Of a stretch of DNA of 64,000 bases, positions 44,225 through 56,600 are shown in pieces. Within the stretch, counting starts at the first letter, position 1, and every line of letters begins with the position of its first letter. The notes under the pieces were generated by a model. The model worked only from the letters and a program-made list of their open reading frames with translations, was not told the DNA's origin and did no database searches. This stretch comes from Reticulitermes speratus (taxonomy: Eukaryota > Arthropoda > Insecta > Blattodea > Rhinotermitidae), in the NCBI GenBank assembly GCA_021186555.1, contig JAJKFL010000013.1, forward strand, positions 13,757,243-13,821,242, read 5' to 3'. A program made the position numbers and the translations under genes.

Positions 44225-45765
44225 TTTAGTGCACGGAAGTGGATAATATTAAATAGGACTTTCGTAGTTGTAGAAGGTACAAAACGAGATAGCAAGCTGT
44301 ACAAATTACAAAGTTTTCTTTGTGTAACAGATCTACACCGAATCCTAGCGGATGAATGTACCTTACGTAAGCTTACAGACCTGCTGTTTATTTAGCAAAA
44401 TGTTTTCACACACATTTAACAAGTCAGTGTCCTCAGAATAGGAAAATATGTTCACACAGCCATGGAAAACTGCGGGAAAAATCATTTTAACGCATCACAG
44501 AATTTGGTGCTATGGAAAATATACGATACAGCAGTTATGAGACCAATACCAGCAATGCAGCGTAAATTTTTGTTATTCCTAGTATTTCACACAATTCTAT
44601 AAAATTCTGACGATGTGGAATCACTCAATCTTCGAATTGTGTCTACTGACCCACGTTTAGTTTCTCTAGGAATCTCAATTTAGGAAAATGTTGAGACATC
44701 CTTTGAAAAGAGGGCTCCGATTTGTATTCGGTTTTGAGACCCTTCTGTGCCATGTTCTGAAAAATATCTGAAAAGCGATTTTAATAAATCCTTATAAATT
44801 AAATAATTATGAAGATAAATGCAAGAGGCCTATAGAGTACAGGAATGTGAAATAAAAGGAGCACATACACATGTACGTACACATGTACCGGAATCATCGA
44901 CAATAGCAAAAGTACGAATATGAGAATACCCCCAAGAAGAGGAAGCAGGAAAAATTACAAGAGGAAAATAACGGCACTTGGAAACGACATGAGACTCGAT
45001 TCACTCTTCCGCTCAAACAGATCTTATTTGTGTTAGTTCTAGGACTTGACCGAAGGAACTGAACTTGGAATAAGGGAAGAGGAGAGGGGAGGGGGATATA
45101 AACAGAAGTAGAAGTTAAAATAAACTTTCTCGGGGAGATGTTAATTATTCAAGCTTTGTCCCAAAAAAAGTCAGAAAGGGGTTGCCGTTCCTTGAATTTG
45201 TTCTGAAATTCTATTTCCTGAAACAGGTCATACAGTAGATTTGAAAAATCCTTATCCTTGTGGAGGGAGCTTCTTTCAGCAGCATGAAAATACATCACGA
45301 CGTGAAATAGTTTCTTCGCATATATAACGATGTTTTGTCCAGAATATAGGTCATGCAGCATCAGAAGATGTAGGCTGTTGTTCGTAATGTCAGTCGTAAC
45401 CATTACGACATGTGGCAGTAGCTTCTTTAACCGTCAGGAGCCAAGTGCATCGTCAACGTGTCGTAACACGAGGGTTCATAATGAACACAACAGCAGCAAC
45501 TATACACGAGGATGGCACCTGCGCCCAGTTTTACGTTCATTTTACAACGGCTGTAGTGTAATATTACTTGGTCAACAGTCGGCTACAGGCCTAGCGTACT
45601 TCCGTGGTGGTCGTGGAGCAAAAGGTTCTACCGTCAAAATTATTACCTGGACAAACTTCGTAACTTTTATGATAATAATGTATGGTTAAGGTAACATAGA
45701 ACAATCACAAAATTATGCAATAAAATGGCCATCAAACAGACAGACCCTTTATGAGATGAAGTTCA
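44225..45765. other. No recognisable gene
   Basis: An 84-codon minus-strand frame at 45149-45403 (NIVIYAKKLFHVVMYFHAAE) has no match that I recognise. No other structure seen. Confidence 0.35.
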
Positions 45766-45769
45766 TTTG

Positions 45770-45825
45770 AAGTAACATAAAAAACAGTTCCTAACTCACA
45801 GAAAAAACATGTGTCTGCATTACAA
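45770..45825 (-). repeat. R1 interspersed repeat, short fragment
   Basis: Minus strand: GCAGACACATGTTTTTTCTG, TGAGTTAGGAACTG, matching the end block of R1 (compare 2170-2235). Confidence 0.4.
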
Positions 45826-46134
45826 ATGTCAGTAAAACTCAGAGTGTTTAATGTTGAGAAAGGTGACACATGTCTACCACTTGTCTACAAACGGTAACAC
45901 AACACGGGCTCATACAACAGTAGTTAAAAATTCTCTAACGCAAAATTTAGTTACTGGAACGTAACCTGAACCATATCAGAGCAAATCACATTACCACACA
46001 TTGTATCCCATTAGCTTACTTTTAATAGTATCCTGTTTTCTAATAAATTTCCGTTTTATAAATAGGGAAGAAAATAAAATATTTAGTATTGGGAATGAAA
46101 CCTTAAACTGACTAAACTGCAGCCTACAAAGATT

Positions 46135-46235
46135 TCGGAGAAATATACTGCCTCCATGTACAGTGAAGATAGACTTAGCATGTTCCTCCGAAACGTCTGT
46201 AACCATAAACCACCGCCGTGAAAACCTCACGTTTC
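46135..46235 (+). repeat. GAAACGTC element, half copy
   Basis: ACTGCCTCCATGTACAGTGA, AGATAGACTTAGCATG, TTCCTCCGAAACGTCTGTAA, CCGCCGTGAAAACCTCACG. No opposing arm. Confidence 0.45.
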
Positions 46236-46239
46236 TTAA

Positions 46240-46885
46240 CTCTTTAAATCTCAGTGACATATGTACCACGTAATGTAACACTGAAGAACTCTATTTTTGT
46301 CTGCAAAGTGTACTTACATCTTCCCAGAACAAAAAGAGATTATTTACATAAACAGCATTAAATTATTGGTCTTTGAGAGACGAAGCGCGTTTAGAGGTAT
46401 AAAATGGATTTTTTTTTAAATACTAAGACTATACAGTTGCAGCTCCCCAGTCTAAATCCATCAACGTACGACCGCCCCAAAAACATTATTTTTGTGTTCT
46501 AGGCATGAGATCGGGCCATACAGCGTACTGTAGAGTAAGCGAAATAACGTAATCTGGGGCGGTCAAGAACACGCCATGTGATGAGTGGCGTGGAATGGCG
46601 CGGTGTGTGGTTCGTTTCTCGACTGGAAGCACAACAAGATGTCAGACCACAGGCTGCACCAGTAATTCCAGTGTCCATCACTTAGTACTATAAAATATCA
46701 GACACTGGAAACACAGCTTAGGGAACGTACCAGGGTTCGATCGGTTTCCCACTGTTTGGTGCAGTACGTATTGGCAAACGGCCAGCAAAGACCCGGTCCA
46801 GCTATCTCCGTGCCAACATACGAGTACATTGCCATATTAAGTGCATTATCACACACCGCTCATATCTGCTGTACAGTCCTTTATA
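46240..46885. other. No recognisable gene
   Basis: Nothing recognised. Confidence 0.4.
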
Positions 46886-46889
46886 ATAC

Positions 46890-47075
46890 AGTGGTTACTA
46901 TACACACCACACGCTTTCATATACAGAAATCCTGCATTTTCACCCAATCGTATGTACGTGTTTTATGATTCTCGGGATAAACCGAGATTACGAGTATTTC
47001 CCCAAACAGCGTTACCCGATCTTTTCAAAGAAAGTGCAGTGTTTCCTGTGCGGTACGAACTGAATGTTCAAATGT
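46890..47075 (+). repeat. R1 interspersed repeat
   Basis: GATTCTCGGGATAAACCGAG, AGTATTTCCCCAAACAGCG, AGTGCAGTGTTTCCTGTGCG, GGTACGAACTGAATGTTCAA in R1 order. Confidence 0.6.
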
Positions 47076-47222
47076 TACACTCCAATCACTATTTAGAATA
47101 AACTTTTTAGAATAAAGTTACACTCCAAGCTTTACCATACTCATTTTCACAAGGACGAGCTGACGAAACCTGGAAACCTAACACAGTAAAGTTCTTTTGA
47201 CGTGAATACGTCTTTAAATTCG

Positions 47223-47800
47223 GTCCGGTGTAGGGGGGGTCTCTACGAAAACTCTAGCGACAAAAAAAATGGCAAGATTTGTCGCGCTTATATCTCGTAA
47301 ACTATAAACGATAATGTAATGATTTAAATTTTGTTGGATAGAGGGTTGATGTCCGTATCTAAAATGGTGGGTAGTGGGGGTGTGCAGTGGTGGGGGGGGG
47401 AGGGGTAGCGCTTGCGCGTGAACACTGTAAATGGCGACGCCGCGCGGCGTTTGGACAGTGTAACTTTGGATTGCGAAGAGATAGGACGTTGAAATTGGTG
47501 TCGATGTGTAGAGAATAACAGGATCTACAATATTATTTAGCAATCATAACCGATAGAGTAAAATTTGTAAAGTTATAAGCCGATAAGTGTGCTGAGTTGA
47601 AGAAAATTTTCATAATGTCGAAAAATTGCAAAGGAAATATGAACAGAAATGTAAGAAACGTATATAATTGGAAAGGAAAATTCAAAAGGAATCAGAAAAG
47701 CCCAAATTGACTAATGCCGAACGATGCAGATTGTATAGAGAGCGTAAGAAAGCCGAGCGCGTCAACGCCGGCGCGAGTACTTCGAGTGCGCCGCTACTAT
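47223..47800 (+). other. Possible DNA transposon end with basic coding patch
   Basis: Starts with CCGGTGTAGGGGGGGTCTCT and a CpG-rich core around 47405-47450 (GACGCCGCGCGGCG). At about 47685-47800 the plus frame reads ESEKPKLTNAERCRLYRERK then KAERVNAGAST, a strongly basic patch of a kind I associate with proteins of mobile elements. No opposite end found. Boundaries are guesses. Confidence 0.3.
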
Positions 47801-47804
47801 GCCA

Positions 47805-49735
47805 TATGTATCTTACTTCTCCTATCATCGGCCTTTGATAAATACAATTATACTTCACGTATAACCACCAAGACTTTATTCATTTACATCTTACCCTTCC
47901 TCTAATAACACAAAGACGGATTCACGCCTTAAACGATTGCAGTTGTGTCCCCGTACACAAGCCACGAATTTTTTCCCTCTCTTGTTTTTCCCCTTCTTCC
48001 ACTCTTCTATATCTTACGTCTCTCTCTCTCTCTGACTCTATTTAGCCTGGCTTTAACACAGTGCCACTTGCAGCGTAATTCGTTAGCGTGACCACATCAA
48101 GGTACTCAGGCATGGAGTGAAACCTGTTAGCGTAAGCACAATCACGGTCATAGTTAGGAGGTTCCCTTACCACACCAACAACATGTATTCAGTACGCAGG
48201 TATGGCTAATCTTGGTTGGTTAGTTGGCTGGTCCAGGCTTTAACGAGTTGACTGGAATGAACATATGTACTGTGCGTCTGTGTGTACAGACTTAATTAGG
48301 TTCTGAATAACGCATGTGTTTATTACTTCGCCAATTAAATTTCAGTTTGACTAAGAAATTTTTTTATTGACGAATTGTGCTCTCTATTAAAAATATGTTA
48401 CACTGCCAGTCGAATAATAGGCTACATCGCTCAAAAGACATCTCTTCTTAAAAACGGAGTGCGAATACGTGTATTTTTACGCACCAGTACGATGAATGTT
48501 TTAGGCGATGAGAAAGTTTAAATTTAATTGGGTGGGAGAGGAGGGAGTGTGTATTCATGAGTAATGTGGACATCGGTGTTGAGGCAGTGCGGGGGTAATT
48601 GGACACCTCCGGCGGCACTGAAACAATTTTAAATTTAACAAGTGCGGAAATTAATTTCCGTGTCACTGTACAAAATAACAAATGAACAACACAAAGCAAG
48701 AGCGCGGATCAATTGCACGAGGTGCCAGCGATGAAAATGGTTGGGCACCAGCCAATTACTACGTGTGTGTTCTGTGAGACGGTTAAAGCGTGCGTACAGT
48801 TGGTCATTATATCAGTATCCGAAACATCTTCCGTTACGGAATCAGTAGAGACCACGTGACTAGCACAGTCACTGTTTGCGTGAAACGTCAGAAGAAGGGA
48901 ACGTTGCTAGGCACGCTGCCTTTCATTCAGTCTTCAAAGCCGCAAGACTCTGGGGGGAAAAAGTGTATCAGCGCGTTTTTCATTCTTCTCTAAAGCTTTT
49001 GATCGAAATGTATTCCGCTCCGATATATATTTGTCGAGTTACGCTCGACAAGTTTGCGAAACACGTGTACGTCTGCTCGATTTAATTGAAAATTGGGAAT
49101 GCGTCGAAAAAAAAATGTTAGTAACCCCCAACGTTAAATCTTTTAAAAAATCTGTCCCATGCTTATAAAGTTACGTAATAATTAGGAAGTTATTTTGCAT
49201 AGACAATACTATCGCTTTAACGTACGCATTCCACTTCGGCGTAACAAATTAAACATTACATAGCCTCGATAACAATGCATTCTAAGTGTCTACAGTTAGA
49301 AGCCCGCTCCAATTATTTTCTTAAATGCTATGCCTCTTTGATATCTGCACGTAAGATCTCTGCTCCGTATCTGCATTACGAACAAAAAACAACAAAGTGC
49401 TGCTTACGTCAACGCCTCCATTTTTAATAACCAAGCGAAGCCTCAACCGTACGTCAGTTACCAACTCATCAAAAGATACAGAAGTGAAACGAGGCGGAGG
49501 ATTATACGAGAAGCAGAAGCTACTCGTAATCTGCGGAGATTGGTATTGGAAGGCGTCAATAAAACAGTCAGTGAAGCAAACACATTCAAAAGGCAGTGGA
49601 TATTGCAGACAGCGGATAATTATACGTGGCGTACCTTGCAAAATGTATATGGGGTATGTATGTTTGTACTTTGGGAATTGTTTAATTTCAAATGTGACAA
49701 GGGACTGAGTTCCACGTCGGTTCAATAAACAGTCT
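47805..49735. other. No recognisable gene
   Basis: A short (CT)n patch near 48018-48032. Short frames on both strands at 49321-49728 have no motif. Nothing else recognised. Confidence 0.4.
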
Positions 49736-49762
49736 TGAGTTCAGACTTCCGCCGCGATGTTG

Positions 49763-49907
49763 ATGAGATCTGCGCTCTTCTGGGATATTACGTGGCGTCG
49801 TGTGGTAATTGTTTACCGACGTTTCGGGACAACATATCGGTACCGAAACGTCGGTAAACAATTACCACACGACGCAGCGTGATATCCCAGAAGAGCGCAG
49901 ATCTCAT
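49763..49907. repeat. GAAACGTC foldback, 65-bp arms
   Basis: Arms 49763-49827 and 49843-49907, nearly identical, edge ATGAGATCTGCGCTCTTCTG and inner end GACGTTTCGG. The spacer is 15 nt. Same family as 25441 and 27215 but shorter: the GAAGATGG segment at the centre is deleted. The outer flank GACTTCCGCCGCGATG occurs on the left only. Confidence 0.93.
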
Positions 49908-49909
49908 TA

Positions 49910-50045
49910 ATAAATAGTCGTTTCTAGGCCCACAAAACTGGAAACGAAAAAGGAAGAAAAATATAAATTCTAGATAAGGTTTCTGTAGCCACGCATCGAA
50001 ATTCACAGAGCAGAATCCTTATCGGGAAATCAATGGTTGTTCAGA
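49910..50045. other. No recognisable gene
   Basis: Short spacer between foldback and LINE-B, nothing recognised. Confidence 0.4.
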
Positions 50046-50049
50046 CGGT

Positions 50050-50330
50050 CATTATTACCCAGCTTTTTGGAATTTGAAGGTCAGCTATCGTCACCAACAG
50101 CCCGCCAGTGGTCCCTATCCACAACCAAATAAATCCTGTCCAGAAGCTCACAAACTACTTATTAATTTTAATAATAATTCTCCATTCTGCGGCTATGTCT
50201 TTCAAGCGATCTCGCCCCTTCAGGTTTTTGCGGCTAAATTTCTGTATACATTTCTCATGCCTTCCGTGCGTGCAACATGCCTGCCAATGGAAGTTAATGG
50301 TTAAACACCACAGCAGATATCAATCACCAG
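50050..50330 (-). mobile_element. LINE-B, diverged 3' part
   Basis: Plus-strand order TCACCAACAGCCCGCCAGTG, GTCCCTATCCACAACCAAAT, TTAATAATAATTCTCCATTC, CGTGCGTGCAACATG matches 56400-56600 with many changes. No usable frame. Confidence 0.6.
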
Positions 50331-50334
50331 AATA

Positions 50335-50965
50335 AGGCAAGGATACAGAAGATGGCGAGAAAAGGCGAAATTATAAAATAATAATAAATATGATACAGCT
50401 TTCTGCCAGCATAAAGAAGACTCCTACCTAACCAAACACTAATCAAATAACAACATTCGACGCTCTCTATGGGGAGAACGTTCCACGTTATTTACGTGTG
50501 ATAAATCTGTACGATGATACAAATTTAACAAATATTAAAACATTTCATTTTAACGTAAATACAGCCCATACGAACAGCTGAAGTGTGAAGCTGCACCAAC
50601 TGTAGGTTGACTTCTGCGCATCCAGTACAGGCACATCTAAAAATTTACACCTGTCTACCCTCAAAATGTTACAGATTTGTTTGAAAACAGTGGGTTACAA
50701 TTCAAATTCATTCCCGGTAAGTTTACACTAGATGAAAGGAGTTTCAAATACAAATTTAACTTCCCCTTGTCACTTGTGTTATGTCAGTGGGGTACTGAAA
50801 GCACGGAACAAACGTCGCTATATAGCAGCTTCGTATTAGAGAGGAAATTGGCTCGAATCCAGGCCTGGACGGCACCTATTCTAAACGTGTGCTTCTAAGT
50901 TTCGTTCAGTTCCTCCATGCAATATAATGCGACGATACCTTAAGACAAGTCACTCCCACACAGGA
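50335..50965. other. No recognisable gene
   Basis: Nothing recognised. Confidence 0.4.
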
Positions 50966-50968
50966 CTA

Positions 50969-51110
50969 CGTTTTTCTGGGATATGACGTGGTGTCACGGT
51001 GTAATCTCTTCGCGACGTCTAGAGGTCCTAGTGAAGGTACTATGTTCATTCGAAACGTCGGAAAACGGTTACCAAGTGAGGCGGCGATGTATCTCATAAG
51101 AACGGAAGCC
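50969..51110. repeat. GAAACGTC foldback, diverged arms
   Basis: Left arm ACGTTTTTCTGGGATATGAC (from 50969), right arm ending ATGTATCTCATAAGAACGG (to 51106). The centre has CATTCGAAACGTCGGAAAAC. Arms match at well over half of positions; eroded copy. Confidence 0.65.
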
Positions 51111-51114
51111 TCAA

Positions 51115-52095
51115 CCACGTCGCCATGAAAAACTCCAGATTTTCATTTACCAGTCGATCCACATCATTCCTTATTCGTCACTCAAGACTGCCCCTCGTGT
51201 ATACAAGCACAAACATTTGGTTTGCATTCACAGAATGGTGAATATCCACTTCTATCTCGCCTGTCCTTCAATGCTACACAAACCTAGCGGTTGATATAGC
51301 ACATATCAGTAACGTAATAAAACTCCAAAGATAAATCATGGCACACGAGTTGCGGGTTCCAGACTGATAACCCAGACGTTGTTCGTCGGTAATCGTCGTG
51401 GGCCAGAGCGGCCCTGAGATCGGACTGCGTACCTCCCAGGGGAATCCCCCACACCCCGACACTCTGACAATTCCCAGCGCGCTAGGGTTCCGATGCTTTC
51501 GGAGAATTTTACTTGGCAGCTTCAACCCTCGACAAACTTTAACATGGATCGAAGGTACGCGGCACTGCGCTCTTAGAACCTGCATGGCTAGCAACTCACT
51601 CAAAAGAAACTGGAATGCACTGTAGGCGAATTTGCAACCACCGACAGTTTCATTGCAGATACAAATATGGTGCCCCCACAGTTGATAAACATAATAAACA
51701 TTTGAAAATTATAAATTTTATTGCTGATGCAGTGAGATATTAGCACACCCAGTGTGCGGATCATTAGATAAGAAAGCCTTGGAAATGAAACTTATGGCTC
51801 CTGTTGGGAACTTTCGTACGAACCGCAGAAAATCTATTTTAGACATCAGCTCCAAGTAAATTTGGGCTCAGAGCGCACCTACCCTTATAACAGTCCACAC
51901 AGATCACCCATACAAATTCTAATCGAAATCAGTGAAGCCGAGATAAAACCAAATAAATCTCCATATTATGTTTAAATTTGTGAACTGGCTGCAAACAAAG
52001 TAAGGGCTTATACAATAGAAGAAAATGTAAAAGTACTGAATTAAGTTACATATATGCATAATTAACAGTAGCAGCAGTTATCTTTGCTAGGAAGG
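51115..52095. other. No gene; possible old repeat at 51270-51610
   Basis: Minus strand 51520-51580 reads CRVPSIHVKVCRGLK, similar to a phrase near 11550. This suggests an unnamed repeat, but two copies are too few to define it. Confidence 0.3.
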
Positions 52096-52102
52096 AAAAG
52101 TA

Positions 52103-52287
52103 CAGTCGAACTCGGTTATAACGTCATGAAAGGGACTAAATATTTTGTGTCGTTATAAACGAGTGTTGCTCTAACCGAAGAGTATAATGTTATGGTTAAC
52201 AGTGAGAAATCAACTGGTACCACAGAATATCTGATGTTATAGAAGAGGCGTCACTTAAATCAATGTCGTTATAACCGGGTTCGACTG
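52103..52287. mobile_element. Pogo-type MITE, 185 bp, TA target duplication
   Basis: Left end CAGTCGAACTCGGTTATAAC; the right end reversed reads CAGTCGAACCCGGTTATAAC. TA lies at 52101-52102 and 52288-52289. CAGTCGAAC...CGGTTATAACG ends with TA duplication are typical of pogo/Tigger-derived MITEs. No coding content. Its ends differ from those of the pogo-like transposon at 4064, so it was mobilised by another transposase. Confidence 0.95.
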
Positions 52288-52289
52288 TA

Positions 52290-53815
52290 TTTATAATTGA
52301 TCATGTAAAGAAAGAAAGAAAATGGTCGGTATATCATAATCTATGTTTTGATGACGTAAAGGTCAAAGTTTCGATGTTCTTGAGCTGGACTTATTATTCC
52401 TCTGTGAATAAACACGAACTGCTGAGGACGATATTGGTTGCTCATGCACCCAGACAGAATTATAATGTAGGCCCACGTCTGTATTCCTGCCAATAATCTT
52501 CTTATTCCTTGCTCGCTGTGCACCCCAGATCCTCTGCCTTCTCATCGCATTGCAAGAACAAACAAGTGTACAAATGCGATATTCAGCTGCAGTTTCTTGT
52601 GTAACAATGCCAATCAACTGTGGCGGAATAATAAATACATCAGCAGCGAAGAACTCACTTGTTCTCTAATCAGAGTTCTCATATGGTACAGGAAACAAAA
52701 GGAACTAACGAGACTGGCAGACAGTAGGCTGGAATACACCGAACAGAAATCGTGCTAAATTATTCATATCCAGTTCTATGCTCAAGTTCGTAAATACAGT
52801 GAAAAAGAGGCAGTGCGTAAAGCAAACAAAGGCTGATATAGACACGAACAGAAAATTATTTACTCCCTTCTCTTTCAACAAACATTTTTTTTGTAATCAT
52901 TAACTTACCTTTCTTGTTCTATATTTAAAATGTCCAATTATTACAACCGTTAATTAAACTCGCTCTTGGATATACATAAATATCATATAGTAACTTTCAC
53001 TTAAGCAATTCCATTTAACTTCAAATACAAAGCCACTAAGTATGACCGCTCCAACATTCAGAACTAAGCAGATGTCTGTACAGTGGCTGTCCATTCTGAC
53101 GACCACTGGCACGGAAGTACGTCAGTCGGGGGGACTGCTCATTCTGGTGACCGCTGTGACATGTAGAAACAAGCACGTATGTATAGTGACTGCACTTTCT
53201 GGTGACCACAGAGACCAGTCCGCTTGAATATAGTGTCAGAGGTTCGAATTTAGATTGCAGAATATATGTGTGTCAGCATTTATCTGTGCAAGAAAGACTT
53301 TAGGATTAGCAGACAGGCAGTGAGCCCGAATAAGCAATGAACTGAATTACACAGAAATCCACCCGTCTTTGATATCAGTAGACAAAAAGCAAGCCCGTTC
53401 GATGCACCACTCGTAAGCTATCAAAAAAAGCTGCTCTTAATTGTAGAAGTAACCTAGCGCCGAATCACATGACAGGATGATTATGTACGCTGAATGCCAA
53501 AGTACCGCATATGAAATGGCTATGGTCAACTATTCCGGCATTGATCTAGAGAAACTAACGGGAACTGCCTCTCGTAACTTCAGAACAGTACACTCAACGC
53601 TAGTGAGAAGGACGTTGTACAATTCAGTGCATATAAAAGTCAGTACGCACAGTGTCACATCTCTTCACTACACTGCAAGACAGAGGATGGCTACTAAATC
53701 CTTTGAAACTGTAAGAAAGTTAAAACATCCAAAATGAAATAAAGAGCAGATTAAATTTGGGGGCCGTCGGCTACCACTAAGTTGGGACTGCTTTGTTTTC
53801 GCGTCTCCTGTCTAA
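52290..53815. other. No recognisable gene
   Basis: Nothing recognised. Confidence 0.4.
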
Positions 53816-53821
53816 AGGGAA

Positions 53822-54125
53822 GATTGACAGTGTTTGAGAACAGGATGTTCATGAGAATATTTGGACGGAAGAGAAACAATGTAACAAGAGGTCGGAGGAA
53901 GTGGCAGAATGAAAAGCTTAAAAAATTCTACTCCTCACAATAACAGAGGGATCAAACCACGGAGGACGAGACGGACAGAGTATTTATCACGCATGTAAGA
54001 GACAAGAAACGCATACAAAATTTTGGTAAACAAGAAAGCGTAAGGGAATTGGAAGACACAGGCGTGGATGGGAGAACATTAAAACACGACCGTTGATTTT
54101 CCTTCAGACGAAACGTGTGCCTGAA
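53822..54125 (+). pseudogene. LINE-B, strongly diverged copy
   Basis: LTVFENRMFMRIFGRKRNNV reads in frame, then the match continues across frames through GGCGTGGATGGGAGAACATT and AAAACACGAC. Older than the copy at 42699. The 3' hairpin region is lost. Confidence 0.7.
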
Positions 54126-54129
54126 TGAT

Positions 54130-54675
54130 TTATTACACCAGCAAAGGCATATGGTTCCCCTTAACGTGTTAGGGTATAAACTTCGCTGTGAAATAACGTT
54201 CCTGACACGCGGAACAGAATGTCTTAAAATCCATCTTCATTATAGGTTTATGTTATTAACTTGGTGACAATAATTAAAACACACAAACTTGATAACTCTT
54301 TAATGTTTCCCTACCGAAATCTGCATTAAATGAAGTGTTTTATTCCGTGTTTTGCTGCTTTAACTCACAAACTTGTGAGGTACACGTCTACAGTATCGAA
54401 TAACAAAATATTTTGAAAAAAAAAATAATGGCCGTGATGTGGAAGGCAGCAATCGTGAACTAGTTTTAGGTAGGCCTACTGATGCTACATCTGTCGAAAG
54501 GTGTTGCGCAAACGCACGAGAATCGTAAACCAGATAGCAGTTCCTCGAGCTGAGATTAGAATTCGTTACCTCCCGAATATGAAGTAGGAATAACGTACTA
54601 ATATACGAGAGACAGAGAGAAGTGCTTTATTTAACGAGGGTATTAATTGCTCATATTATACAGGGTGGTGCAGAA
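54130..54675. other. No gene; eroded SINE-like patch
   Basis: Around 54550-54595, AATTCGTTACCTCCCGAATA, TGAAGTAGGAATAACG resembles the SINE-6 units at 62180 but is too short to delimit. Confidence 0.35.
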
Positions 54676-54679
54676 GTCA

Positions 54680-54936
54680 CTTCACCCGCGACGCTTAAGG
54701 TTGACTCTAGTGTCAAGTGACGATTGCGCCACCTGTATAGCGTTGATGGTAGATAAATGAAACATGAGTAGGAAGCACTGATAGAACGATACTGACAGGA
54801 AAATACAAGCACGCGGAGTAATATCTGTCCCTGTGCCACTATGTGCAGCACTAATCCCATATCCACTGGCCTGATATCCAACCCAGCCTTCGGCGGTGGA
54901 AGGCCGGCGACTAAGCGCCTGAGACATGGCATGGCT
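54680..54936 (-). mobile_element. SINE-1
   Basis: On the minus strand: GCCATGCCATGTCTCAGGCG, CTTAGTCGCCGGCC, GTGGCACAGGGACAGATATT, TTTATCTACCATCAACGCTA. Head and body as at 11203; this copy shows the 3' part most fully (ACAGGTGGCGCAATCG). Confidence 0.85.
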
Positions 54937-54985
54937 GCAGCTAATACACATCGTCATTCAATTTTATATGAGTAGGGTTATCGAT

Positions 54986-55233
54986 ACCGATCCAAGTGGC
55001 CGCGCGGTCTAACGCATGGGTCTGCGGCCATTCGCTTGCTGGGATTGCGGGTTCGAATCCCGCCGGGGGCATGGCTGCCTGCCTCTTGTGAGTGTTGTGA
55101 GGTAGAGGTCTCTGCGACGGACTGATCACTCGTCTAGAGGAGTCTACCAAGTGTGGTGTGTCTGAGTGTGATCGTGAAGCCTTGATAATGAGGAGGCCCT
55201 GGCCTATTAAGGGCCGTTGGACCATGGAAAAAA
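54986..55233 (+). mobile_element. SINE-2, complete, perfect 11-bp target duplication
   Basis: Head AAGTGGCCGCGCGGTCTAAC, box B GCGGGTTCGAATCCCGCCGG, then AGGTCTCTGCGACGGACTG and a 3' end GTTGGACCATGGAAAAAA. Flanked by GGGTTATCGAT at 54975-54985 and 55234-55244. This defines the family's true ends and its A tail, showing mobilisation by LINE-type machinery. Confidence 0.95.
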
Positions 55234-55249
55234 GGGTTATCGATGCGTA

Positions 55250-56300
55250 GAGGACTAGTTTTAATTTCTGTAATTTAAAAGGTGTTTAGATAAGACAATA
55301 AATTATTCATAACCGTCTTGTCCTGAGGGAGCCAATATTGATTAACTGTCCGTATTAACCTGCTGGAGTATTTATATGTTCAAACCCTACATTCACTGCG
55401 CGGACAAAATGACTGCAGTCGCTTTTAAACGTCCGTTACAAAACCCTGACACACAAACAATTGGTTGTTACCACCACACTGAGCCTTTCCATTGTCTATC
55501 CACAACCAGTGATTGTCAACAGGCTAATGTTAAAAAAAACACACGACACCGTATAAACAATAATATTGGTTTATCTGTTAATTTAACACAGCTTGTTTGG
55601 ATTTAAGATTAACAGCGTAAATTTTTAGATGTAAGATGACTAATTAAAGAGTAACTGGAACGAGTGGATACCAACATGTGACACGAAAGTACACATTATG
55701 TGAATCCAGCGTAATACAGTGGGCATGAAGCGTGTTCAGGAAGAGACGCAAATCACAGATGCAATAGCGTACATAAGTAGCGGGGGCGGGGGGCGTGTAA
55801 TTACTTCCAAGTTACGGCCAGATCTCGTAACAGGGATCCAGATTACCGCCTTCTGTCAGAAGCACAAATTCCATTCCGAAAAATATACAACACATTTTTG
55901 TATCCTGTAAATGATTGTGCCCCCCTGACCCCCCCCCCCCTCACAGCGCCAAGCAGTGAGCGGTTGTCTTATCTACGTCAATGCATGGACGAAAGGTTTC
56001 AGTTGTTTTAGTCCACTGAGTATAGACAGGTGACGGTCTTTATGTACACCCACTTTGGAAAATTACAAATCACAGTAAAACTTTCATATACAAGGGGATC
56101 GGACATATTTGTCACATTTTAAACCGAATGGTAACCTAACATTCACGCAATGTTCCCAGTTTTACGTTACTTAGCGGTACTCATTGTTAGAGAAACGCAG
56201 TAAAAACACTTTAACCTGTCACTTATTGGCACGTTGTTTCTATTTTTCAAGTTAGTGCTTCCAGATATGTAACTTACAGAACGTTACAACCATTTTGCAT
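55250..56300. other. No recognisable gene
   Basis: Run of 12 C at 55929-55940. Otherwise nothing recognised. Confidence 0.4.
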
Positions 56301-56304
56301 GCTA

Positions 56305-56600
56305 ACCAACTAACTCCATGGAGCAGAGTCCTTCTTGAGAAGCTAACAGGTCGTCAGCTAGTCAAGAAATTCCCCGCGTTTTATGGAACCCGAAGGTTCA
56401 TTACCGCACTCACAAGAGCCCGCCACCTGTCCCTATCCTGAGCCATATCAATCCAGTCCATGCCCCCCCCATCCCACTTCTTGAAGATCCATTTTAATAT
56501 TATCCTCCCATCTACGCCTGGGTCTTCCAAGTTGTCCCCTTCCCTCAGGTCTCCCCACCAAAACCCTGTATGCATCTCTCCTCTCACCCATACGTGCCTT
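56305..56600 (-). pseudogene. LINE-B, 3' end of reverse transcriptase
   Basis: Minus strand: [36 protein letters not shown], then [20 protein letters not shown] and MNLRVP-stop, with a frameshift in a C run near 56463. The hairpin is at 56386-56399. The tail continues to CTAACTCCATGG at about 56308. 5'-truncated, otherwise well kept. Confidence 0.88.

Noticed and set aside
49321..49728. 134-codon minus-strand and 103-codon plus-strand overlapping frames
   Set aside because: They shadow each other and carry no recognisable motif; neither could be preferred.
53477..53737. 86-codon plus-strand frame
   Set aside because: Composition is protein-like but there is no family match, splice acceptor or repeat context supporting it.
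55015..55070. tRNA-like segment with GGGTTCGAATCCCGCC
   Set aside because: It is the head of a SINE-2 copy bounded by its target duplication.
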